A DNA stretch of 64,000 nt from Progne subis subis (taxonomy: Eukaryota > Chordata > Aves > Passeriformes > Hirundinidae). The DNA lies in the NCBI GenBank assembly GCA_022316685.1, contig JAKJHU010000335.1, forward strand, positions 1 to 64,000, in the 5' to 3' direction. Numbering within the stretch: the stretch's first letter is position 1; each line of letters opens with the position of its first letter. Of this stretch, positions 55,494-64,000 are shown piece by piece. The notes under the pieces were generated by a model. The model was not told where the DNA came from. It was given only the letters and a program-made list of their open reading frames with translations, and ran no database searches. Position numbers and translations under genes: made by a program.

Positions 55494-56260
55494 ATGGAGG
55501 AGGAGGCTGTGAGGAAGAGGAAGATGCTGCAAAACAGCCAGGCAGGTGAGGAGGAAGTCAGTGCCCCTTTCCCCCTCTCTCCTGCTCCGTCTCCCAGCCC
55601 AGCATGGCCCCTGGCTGCAGGACAACCCCGCTGCCGATGCCGTCCTGCCGGGGATGTGTTGGGAGAATCTCCTTCCCCTTCCCTGTGGCATGGAGGAAAA
55701 TCCCATCCTGTCCTTGTCCTTCCTCCCCGAGACAAGGAGCTGAGGTTGGACACCAGGAAGGACAAATCCCCACAGCAGGACCTCATGGAAGAGGCCGTTT
55801 TGAGTGGCTCCACGGCACAGGAATCAAATCAGGAGAAAAAGTGACGGAGATCCGACAGGAGGAAGGACTCCAAACCCATCCCAGGGTGCTCTCAGGAGGA
55901 AAGACCCACCCTGTGCCAGGAAGGTGGACAGAATGTCAGCCAGAGCAACACCACTGTCCAGCACCAGGTCATCCACACTGGGGACAGACCCTACGAGTGT
56001 CCCAAGTGTCAGAAGAGGTTTCAGACCAGCTCAGATCTCCTCAAGCACCAGCAGATTCACACAGAGGAGAGGCCCTTCCGCTGCCCCGACTGCAGGAAGG
56101 GCTTCAAGAAAAACTCCCATCTCATCACCCACCAGCGCATCCACACTGGGGAGAGGCCCTACGAGTGTCCCCACTGAGGGAAGAGCTTCACCCGGAGGTC
56201 TCACCTGAGCTGACACCAACAGAGTCACCAGTAAGGGAAACCCTGGCGTGTACCCCGAGT
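55494..56260 (+). pseudogene. C2H2 zinc-finger gene, decayed
   Basis: A bird-type C2H2 zinc-finger protein, a presumed sequence-specific transcription factor. The ATG at 55494 starts MEEEAVRKRKM. A donor (gtgagg, near 55547) and acceptor (ccccgag, near 55732) bound a ~186-bp intron. The next exon continues [16 protein letters not shown]. In the same frame there is a TGA at 55842-55844. Then come two complete fingers (CPKCQKRF ... HQQIH and CPDCRKGF ... HQRIH) joined by TEERPF and TGERPY linkers. A third finger has lost its second Cys to TGA (near 56175), and another stop follows. No KRAB or SCAN domain was seen. Only about 2.5 fingers remain. Confidence 0.88.
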
Positions 56261-56549
56261 GCAGGCAGTGTTTTGTGTGAGTCTCCAACTTCATCCCTCA
56301 TCAGAGGACACACTTTGGGAAGAGTCCTTGTGACCCACATTTCCCGTGACCCATGCTGAGGAGTCACCTGTCCCTTTTTCTGCCCCTGGCAATGATGTGA
56401 GGTGGTCCTGGCCATGGTCCCGACATTGTATTTGATCCCATCTCAGGTCATTGCCAGGGGCAGGAAAGGGACCCTCTCTCTTCCCCAAGGACAAGGGTGT
56501 CCTTTCCCAGCAGGAGGAAATATGTGGCTGGGAAGTGCCAGTCAGTGCT

Positions 56550-56745
56550 GTTGTAGTTGTCCCTGTATATCATTTCTCTTATCCCTTCTGTTCCTAGTTT
56601 TTCCTTATCTTGTTGCTATTACCAGTAAATTGTCCTTATCCACCCCGGAATCTTTGCCTTTTGTATTTTCCATGGGAGGCTGGAAGCCAGTGAGGGGCAG
56701 CTCGGTTTTAGTGGGAGCATAAAATTTGGGAAACCCTTTCCTAAA
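56550..56745 (+). mobile_element. possible LTR 3' end
   Basis: AT-rich 'ccttatcttgttgctatt' to 'attttccatgggaggctgg' resembles the R/U5 part of the LTR at 16257-16975 read on its sense strand. Weak. Confidence 0.35.
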
Positions 56746-56894
56746 TCCCAGCCCATGGAAACCGAGCATCCCAGCTGGTGCCAGCCCTGGTTGCCCTGGC
56801 AGCAGCCTTGGGAGCGGGTCCCTGGCTGGGGGCTGTGGGAACCTCTTCACTCTGGTGCCCAGGGACAGCACTGGAGGGAAGGGCTGGAGCTGAG

Positions 56895-57135
56895 TCGAGG
56901 CAGGTTTAGGTTGGATGTCAGGAAAACGTTTTTCCCCCAGAAGCTGCTGGGGCACTGAACAGGCTCCCAGGGAAGGGTCACAGCTCCAGGGCTCTGGGAG
57001 CTCCAGCAGCGTTTGGACACTGCTGCCAGGCCCAGGCTGGGATTGTTGGGGTGTCCTGTGCAGGACCAGGAGCTGGACTCGAGGATCCTGATGGCTCCCT
57101 CCCAACTCAGCCAATTCTGTGCTTCTGGGATCCCA
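56895..57135 (+). mobile_element. CR1 LINE 3' end
   Basis: 'ggtttaggttggatgtcag', 'gaacaggctcccagggaag', 'cagcgtttggacactgctgcc' and the terminal 'ccaattctgtgcttctggg' match the CR1 end. Confidence 0.8.
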
Positions 57136-57249
57136 TGGCCCTGGGAATGGGACTGCAAATGGTTGCCATGGCAACAGGCTCTGGCTCCAGGCCTGAGCTG
57201 GTGTCCATGGAACCACCCCTGGCATGGGATCTGCATGGAGCTGCCAAGG

Positions 57250-57535
57250 GACCGACCATAGCAACAGGGGCTGTGATGGTTGCCATGGAAACTGACCATA
57301 GCAACAGGGGCTGGTGATGGTTGTCATGGAAACTGACCATAGCAACAGGGGCTGGTGATGGTTGTCATGGAAACTGACCATAGCAACAGGGGCTGGTGAT
57401 GGTTGCCATGGAAACTGACCATAGCAACAGGGGCTTGTGATGGTTGTCATGGAAATGGACCATAGCAACAGGGGCTGGTGATGGTTACCATGGAAACTGA
57501 CCATAGCAATGGGGGCTGGTGATGGTTGCCTGCTA
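57250..57535. repeat. 41-bp VNTR, 7 units
   Basis: Near-perfect units of the type 'gaccatagcaacaggggct' + 'ggtgatggttgtcatggaaact'. Substitutions are mainly tcat/ccat and g/t. Because 41 is not divisible by 3, the minus-strand ORF across it (56605-57552) is an artefact. Confidence 0.95.
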
Positions 57536-57539
57536 AGGA

Positions 57540-57860
57540 ACCGAGCTGTCACAGGCCCTCAGAGGGGTTCCATGGGGACTTTCCAAGAGTCTCCAGGCTG
57601 TTCCAGAGCTGGAATGTCACAGGCAGAGACAGGGGCTCCATGGAGACCTCCCAGGGGTTTCTGGGGATGGGAAAGAGCCCAGTGGTCAGAGGCAGTCACA
57701 GCCATTCCATGGTGACATCCCAGGGCACCTTGGGCTGCAAAGGCACTGATCTGTCACAGGCACTCACGGGGGCTCCATGGTGACATCCCAGGAGTCCCCA
57801 GGCTGCCAAAGAGCCGGGATGTCCCAGACACTCACAGGGGTTCCTGTCATGGGCAGAGTG
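57540..57860. repeat. ~75-bp tandem repeat at arm boundary
   Basis: Units contain 'cacaggca(c/g)tcac', 'ggggctccatgg' and 'gacatcccaggg' or 'cccaggagtcccc'; about four units. The last two lie within the right arm (from 57711); two more lie outside it. Confidence 0.75.
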
Positions 57861-58849
57861 GGAGCTTCAGGCAAAAGCTTTATTTCTTCATTGGAGAAAC
57901 TCCTGCTGAGTCATGAGGGGGAGAAATGACACCCAACAGCCACCATGGATCGCCAAACTCCTCCAGGATGCCTAGACTTTTAAAATTCCATCTAAGAGAG
58001 GAGACTCAGAGCAGCTGGATTAAATCCTAGCCCTGGACTTAGTCAATGGTTTATATGTATAAGATTGGACAGGTGTATCTGAAGCAAAATGTAATTTGTC
58101 CCACAGGATTAATGATAGAATACCAGATTTACTTATGTAGATACAGCTATGATTGATTCTGATTAGGATTAGACAGAAAGATTTATTTACACCACAAGGA
58201 AAATATAAATAAGACTTATTTACTCCACAATATAGGAGCTATAACAGTAATAAAATATTGTGCTCTAGAAAGCAATTTTGAAATAACAGGGCCTTCCTGG
58301 TGTTGTTTGAGCCCATTGCAGGCAGAGCCTCCTGCTCCAGCAGGAACTGCCTTTCCTGTGCCAGGACCAGTGCAGATCCCACTGCAGGAAAAGCCCCAGG
58401 CCAGCCCCAAGACAGTGAAGGCCTCGGGCACAAGTGCAGAGTGCCGTGCTGGGAGCTGTGCCAGGGAGAGCCTGAGGCACCAAAGGCACCTTGGCAGCAG
58501 CAGCTGCTTCCAGGCCATGGCCAGAAGCCTCCCTTGGCAAGGCGGCCTGGTGGCCACCACTGCAGAGCTGCTGCTGCAGGGCTCATTTCTGGATGGGCTC
58601 TGCCCCAGCCCACAGAGTGTGACCTCAGCCCTGACTCTGTCCCAGCCGCTGTGCCTGAGCCCTGCAAAGCCTAAAGGTCACCTGTGCCAGCCTGGCTCTG
58701 TCAGCCCCTGGGGCAGGGCAGGGAAAGGCCAGAGAAGGGGCTGGCTTTGGCTGCTGCATGTGGGCTCCAGCAGAGACAAGGAGGAGTCAAGGGAGTGGCT
58801 GGAGTCCAGTGAGCAGCCCCTTCTCCCCATGCAATCCTGGAATGCTTTG

Positions 58850-59085
58850 GATGGGAAGAGCTCAGCAGTGCTCATCTCATCCAAACCCCTGCCATGAGCA
58901 GGGACATCTTTCACCAGATCAGGTTGTTCAGAGACCTGTCCCAGCTGGACTTGAATATTTCCAGGGATGGGGCATTGACCACCTCCCTGGGAACCTGTCC
59001 TGATGCATCACCAACCTCATCTTCAAAACTTTCCTCTTTATCTCCCCTTATGTGAACCTCCCTTCCTTTAGTTTAAAACCACCAC
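58850..59085 (-). mobile_element. CR1 LINE 3' fragment (arm copy)
   Basis: Inverted counterpart of 7120-7350, with the same truncation point and flanks. Confidence 0.8.
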
Positions 59086-60159
59086 CCTTTGTGACTGACC
59101 CCGCTAAAACCTTTGTCCACCAGTGCATTTCCAGTCAGCCGGGTTTCCATGGCAATTCCATGACAGGTGACCCAGGTGTGGTGTCCCAGGGAGGGCTGCC
59201 ATGGAAGCAGTGCCCAGCACTGCCCCTTTCTGTCTGCCTGAGCTGGCCTTTGGCCCTGGCAGTGGCGTTTGCTGCTGGTTCCGCGGCGCCTGAGCAGCCA
59301 GTGCGGCACAGGGCAGGTGGACGTGGCACAAGCCCCCACCAAGGGATCCCCTCTGGCTCTGGGCAGAGACACCAGCCGTGAGCAAGGGGCTGGTGCAGAG
59401 GGGTCTGTGCAATGTCCATGGCCACAGCCCCTTGCAATGGCCCAGGGCAGGTTGGGATGATGATCCACCCTCACTCCTGGCCCAGGGCAGGGCTGCAGGT
59501 CCCTTCCCCACAGCCTGTCTGCACACAAGCACTTCCAGGGCTCTCCGCATTTCCCTTTCATCTCACTCTTGTCTCACTCACACACCTCCCAACAACCCAC
59601 CTGGATCTTTGAGCTGCAAGGAGTTCAAAGCTTGTCTGTCCTTCAGGAGCTGGTCTAATTCTGCCTTCAGCCACCTCTGGATTTATGTTTATTGTAGAAC
59701 TTCCTGTGTGTCTAAAACATTCCTTGCATGGTTCTGCCTTGGGGAAGGGCAACCTCCTTGGTGGCACCTTGGGCTTGGCACACACTTGAGGAGATTTCCT
59801 GAAACTTCAGAGTTTTAGATTGCCAAAAAAGGAAGAAAGCTCCTCTTTGTCTGAGTGTAGCCAGTTCTCTGAGCAAAGCAGGTCCCAGGTGAGTGAGGAG
59901 ATGCAGGATGGGGTTGGGGGATGTGCAGCAAGGTTGTCCACACTGGGTCAGACCTCAAGGCACAGCTTCTCTGAGCAGGCCAGAACTCCTGAGGAGAGAC
60001 CCTGGGTCAATATCAGTCACTGAATGCTGCAATCACCTCTGCTCTAAAGAGGAAAAATACACCTTTGAAAATAGGAACATGGGTTTAACAGAAGCTATTT
60101 GAAATATTTCTCCATAACTCTATAAAAAAAAACTTCCTAATGAACTGCAGCAGACCAGC

Positions 60160-61340
60160 GGGAACTCAAGGCACATCCAAGAACTTGCTTTCTCCTAATG
60201 AGCCCTGTGGGGAATTTGGTGTTGAGCTCTGGAACCTCCGGGCCTGAGAGGAAATTGCACAAACCTTTCCAGGAGTCAAAGTCAGAAGGAAAACCCAAAG
60301 CGTCTCGATGCATCAATGGGTCCCACTGAGGTCCATCCCAAACACAGGCTCCTCATGGAGTCCTTGGAAGAGAGAATTGGAGGCCAGAATTGCACAAAAA
60401 CCTCTCAGAGACTCAATGTGGGAAGGAAAATCCAAAGTACCTTAAACACCTTGAGTATCTCAAAGTATTAATGAGCCCCACTGAGTGTGGTTACTGGCTA
60501 AGAATCTCTAGGGATTAATTAAAGCATGACTGCACAAACCTCTCAGACTCAGTGTCAAAAAGAAGTTCCTTAATAAACTTTGAGTATCCTGAAGTATTAA
60601 TGAGCCCCACTGATTATTGTTACTGACTAAGAATCCCAAGGGACTAATTAAGGTAGATAACTAAGGCCATGATTACTCTTTTTTCTCATAGAGACAATTT
60701 TAAAAGGGAAACACCAAGTACCTTAAAATAACTGAAGTACCTTGAAGCATTAATGAGCCCCACTGAGTGTTGTTCCTGACAAAGTCTCTCAAGGGACTAA
60801 TTAGAACAAATAATTGCAGGCCATGATTGCACAAGCCCCACACAGACTGCAAGGCAAAAGCAAAACCCAAAGACCTTTGAAGAACCTGCAGTCCCTGGGA
60901 GCATTCAGGAGCCCCCCAGGGCCATTGCTGACCAAGGCTCCCCAGGGACTCCTTCCAGCACATCCTTGAGGCCACTGGCATGTGAGGGGGATGCTGAGGG
61001 CAGCACAGGGGGCTGACAGTGCCCAGCCTTGCTGGGGCTGTGCCAGGAGGCCCCAGGGCCTCAGGACAAGGTGTCTCCTCACAGCCCTTGGTGGCACAGA
61101 GGCTGCTGTGTCCCAGGACACCAAGACTTGGCTTCTCTTTGTCCCCACCTGTCATCACTGCCTCCAGTTCTCTGCTCTGGCAGGAGACTGGGGACACTTC
61201 CTCTGTCCTGTCCCTCAGTGGGACCCATTAAAACTTCAAGAAACTTTGGAGCTGGATTCTAACTTGGAGTTCCTGAGAGGTTTCTTCAGCTCTCTCTCAG
61301 GGACTGATGTTCAGGGCCTCAGCACAAAGCCCGAGAGGGT
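60160..61340. repeat. degenerate ~150-bp tandem repeat (arm copy)
   Basis: Inverted counterpart of 4560-5740; 'attaatgagccccactga' recurs near 60470, 60598 and 60751. Confidence 0.8.
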
Positions 61341-62351
61341 CATTAAAGTCCTTGTGCTGTATCTGTGCTGCTGAGCTGGGCTGGGCTCCTGGCAGAGAAG
61401 CAGCTCCTGGCAGCCAAGAAGAGCTTCAAAAACACATCTCTCTTGATGAGCAACTCTTCTCCCAGCCCAGCAGGGCTGAGGCACTGCCTGCAGCCACCCC
61501 GGGCACAGCACACAGGCACAGAGAGCTTCAATCACTCAGGGCTGGGAAGGAGCTGAGAAGTGACTGCGGGAGAATCACTCCCAGCCCTTGACACAGGAAC
61601 CTCTGGCTGCAGGACAAGGCAGCTGCAGCTCCTGCAGGGATCTCCTAAAGCTGCAACATCCCAATGCCTACAGACTCTGTGAGTACATTCTCTGATTATC
61701 TCTTGTGGAGAGCAGCCAGGGGTGCCCAGGGCTGTCCTGCAGAGCAGGGTGCTGCAGCCCAGGGCGCTGTGCTGGGCCAGGGACTCTGCTGCCTGCCAGG
61801 GACAGCTCTCAGCCAGCCCTGGGAGCTGCTCACAGCAATGGGGAGAAGCTGTGGGGGGAAGGAGCTACCCTGAGCAGGGCAGGTGCTGCTGCTGAGAGAT
61901 GCTGTGTGGGGCAGGGCTGCTCCCAGCTCCAGACCAGCCTGGGCACAGCTCTGGAGGACACTTGCCAAAAGAAGGTAAGCCTGGGATTGCTGTAAAGATC
62001 AGGAGATTTCCTGAGGGTGTTTTCAATTTCCTGCTTGGAGCAGGGTGGGAAGGCTCAGGTGGTGATAAAAAGAAATTTTTTTTTATACATTTTTCATGTA
62101 TGCATAGCTCTGTTAACTACTATTATATTGTTATAAATCTAGAATCCTTAATTAACTCTATTCAACTACTATTACATATTTATATCAATGATATCCTTGA
62201 TTAACTCTAGTGCATTACTCTCTTTCTCTTAGATTTTAGAACAATAAGCAGACCTTCTAAATACATTCCAGAAATAATGTATAGTTTTACTATCAGGAGG
62301 AAAACCTGCAAGAAGAACATTTTGTTTTTTAACCAGAGTGTGAGCAGTCAT

Positions 62352-62440
62352 TTAAAACAAAAACAAAAACCAAAACCAAAACCAAAACCAAAACCAAAAC
62401 AAAAACAAAAACAAAAAACAAACAAACAAAAAAAAGTGAA
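62352..62440. repeat. AAAAC/AAAACC microsatellite
   Basis: Replaces the pure T/A tract seen in the left arm at 3518-3544. Confidence 0.95.
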
Positions 62441-64000
62441 GCAAAGAAGACCTTTGAGGGCTTCTTTGGAAGAAATGGTCCTCCTCCAGCGGGTTTACCC
62501 GGGGGTGTGTAACTGGGGCAACTGAATCTCCTATTGGATGTCCCTGGTAAATATCCGAATTAATCACCATTAATACATTTTAAAATCAGATCCTGGGTGT
62601 GCCCCATCCCCACTGGGACAGCTGGAAGTTTCAATTAAGGTCTGGTTTTTACTTTTCTGTTCTAATGATGTTACAAGGCAGTTTTTTTCTCTTTTGATTA
62701 CAGGCAACAGGAGGATGAGAGAAGCAAAATAGGAATTGAAATCACTGAATCACACAACATTCTGAGTTGAAAGAGACACACGGCATCATCAAAGTAAATG
62801 TTTGAACATTTACAGAGGCTCCAGAACTGTAACTTTGGGTGGTTTGTCTCTCTGCTGGGAGGCTCCTAAAGGCCCTACAGCCACTCCCCAGCCCCGGACA
62901 GCTCCAGCATCACCTTTGCAGGGCCCAGCAGGGCTCTCCTGAGCTGCCCTTGCCCCTGCAGACAGAGCCTGCCCCAGGCAGGGCCCTGCAGACAGGCAGG
63001 TTTCTGTAGGGCCGGGCCCAGGGCACAGAGGGTGGGATGGGCTCTGTGAGCGCTGGCAGGGACAAGGCTCCTCTCAGCAGGGAAATGTCCAGGCACAGGG
63101 AGATGCTCAGGGAAGGAGAGGGGGCTGAACAGAGCAGTGCTGGGGGCAGGAGGGCACTGTTGGTGTGTGGGAGGTGCCGTGCACAGCTGGCTATGGGAAC
63201 ATTGTCCTGAGTGCCCGGCTGTCTGTGCCCTGCCCTCCCAGGCACAGCACCACAACATCTTCTCTTGTTTCTGCCCTCCCCTGATCTTGTCACTGTCATC
63301 TGGAGCTCTCAGGGAGGCTCTGGCATTTGCAGCAGCTGAGTCAGGCACTGCCCTTGGGATTGCTGCCAGGCAGCTGTGTCCATGGGAATGGGGTGTCCAA
63401 GCTTGCCTGTCACCTGTGGGGCTGTGGGCAAAGCATCCATGGGAAAGGGGAATGAGCTGAGCCCTCTCCCTGAGATCCCATCATGGGCACACCTGGGGAT
63501 CTCCTTGCTGTGTCCTTCCAAGCTCTGAGCTGCCCTCCTGGCTGCAAATCTGTGCCACAGCCTCCGGGAGTGACCTGAATGTCCCATGGGGAAGTGCAGA
63601 GATGCCAGAGCTGAGGAAATGCTGTTGGGTTTGCCAAGGGAGCCGTGAGTGTCCTCGGCAGAAGGGGGTGCTGAGCACTTGCCCAGAGACCTTTGGAGAG
63701 CCTGAGACATTCAGGGATCCCTCTGCTCTGGGCAGGGTCTGGTTTATCCCAGGGTGACATGGGAGTGTGATTGTGCTCTGATTGCAGCCAAAGGTGCAAA
63801 CCCAGGGCAGTTGGGAACAAGCCCATCCAGCCCCTCACCTTCCCTAAGCCACAGGGAATCCTTTGCCTCTCACATCTCTCAGTGGTAAAATCTCAGTGCA
63901 GCAGAAATGGTGGGGATTTCTGACACCTGAGAAACAGTAATGATGCATGTGTAGGAAAATAATGGCTAAAATTCCTTCCTGCTCCCCATGCCCTTTAGAA

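Larger units (their letters stand above)
57711..64000 (-). repeat. right arm of the inverted duplication
   Basis: Reverse complement of 1967-8489, running off the window. It contains the inverted CR1 tail (about 58850-59085), the ~150-bp tandem array (60160-61340), the OR-associated block (about 61200-61870) and an AAAACC-type tract. If the homology continues, the counterpart of the OR pseudogene should lie within about 0.4-1.3 kb beyond the window on the plus strand. No gene in the visible part. Confidence 0.9.

Noticed and set aside
57250..57535. CRISPR-like direct repeats
   Set aside because: Units are contiguous with no unique spacers and the DNA is vertebrate; it is a VNTR.
56605..57552. 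Minus-strand ORF of about 315 codons with internal repeats
   Set aside because: Generated by the 41-bp VNTR; since 41 is not a multiple of 3 the repeat is read in all frames.

Overview
The window is vertebrate nuclear DNA and almost certainly avian; a passerine is my best guess. The evidence is a family-14-type olfactory receptor (OR), a group hugely expanded in birds, CR1 LINE fragments with the avian 3' end, bird-type class I and II endogenous retroviruses (ERVs), and a decayed C2H2 zinc-finger gene of the kind amplified in birds. No bacterial features, tRNA or rRNA genes were seen. The only gene that looks intact is one OR (44489-45421, +). Everything else is pseudogene, provirus, repeat or duplicated noncoding sequence.

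Layout. 1-1966: the 3' flank and body of a frameshifted OR pseudogene (minus). 1967-8489: left arm of a large inverted duplication whose right arm is 57711-64000 and runs off the window. 8490-16256: ERV1, a class II (beta-like) provirus with LTRs, tRNA-Trp-type PBS, gag, dUTPase-protease, pol, an unassigned Cys-rich ORF and env. 16257-19151: old LTR, a duplicated block and an interrupted CR1. 19152-30080: ERV2, an older class I (gamma-like) provirus with tRNA-Phe-type PBS, no usable integrase, and a run of small unassigned ORFs between pol and env. It carries a nested solo LTR of the ERV3 family. 30080-34606: microsatellites, A-rich DNA, a duplicated block and a CpG island. 34607-41547: ERV3 (minus), an env-less class II provirus with near-perfect 6-bp target duplications. 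41548-44488: a ~185-bp tandem repeat and OR 5' flank. 44489-49300: the intact OR, duplicated blocks, two CR1s and a 37-bp minisatellite. 49300-57710: mostly anonymous DNA, a long LTR, a zinc-finger pseudogene and a 41-bp VNTR.

How the parts relate. The locus has been built by segmental duplication and retroelement insertion around ORs. The same flanking blocks recur in direct and inverted orientation (for example 16.98-18.2 kb with 45.98-47.2 kb; 10-355 with 31.77-32.13 kb; 4.0-4.65 kb with 43.15-43.87 kb and 61.2-61.9 kb). One boundary of the inverted duplication coincides to the base with the ERV1 5' LTR, and ERV1 lacks target-site duplications, so the ERV may mark a rearrangement junction.

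The most novel signal is in the pol-env interval of both env-carrying proviruses. ERV1 and ERV2 belong to different retroviral classes by pol, yet each has there a Cys-rich ORF with the same spaced motif (R-x-W-V-x3-C-x2-C-R, then 15-17 residues, then C-L-x-C). ERV2 has at least two further unassigned ORFs beside it. This looks like a shared zinc-binding accessory protein of avian retroviruses that I cannot match to a known family.
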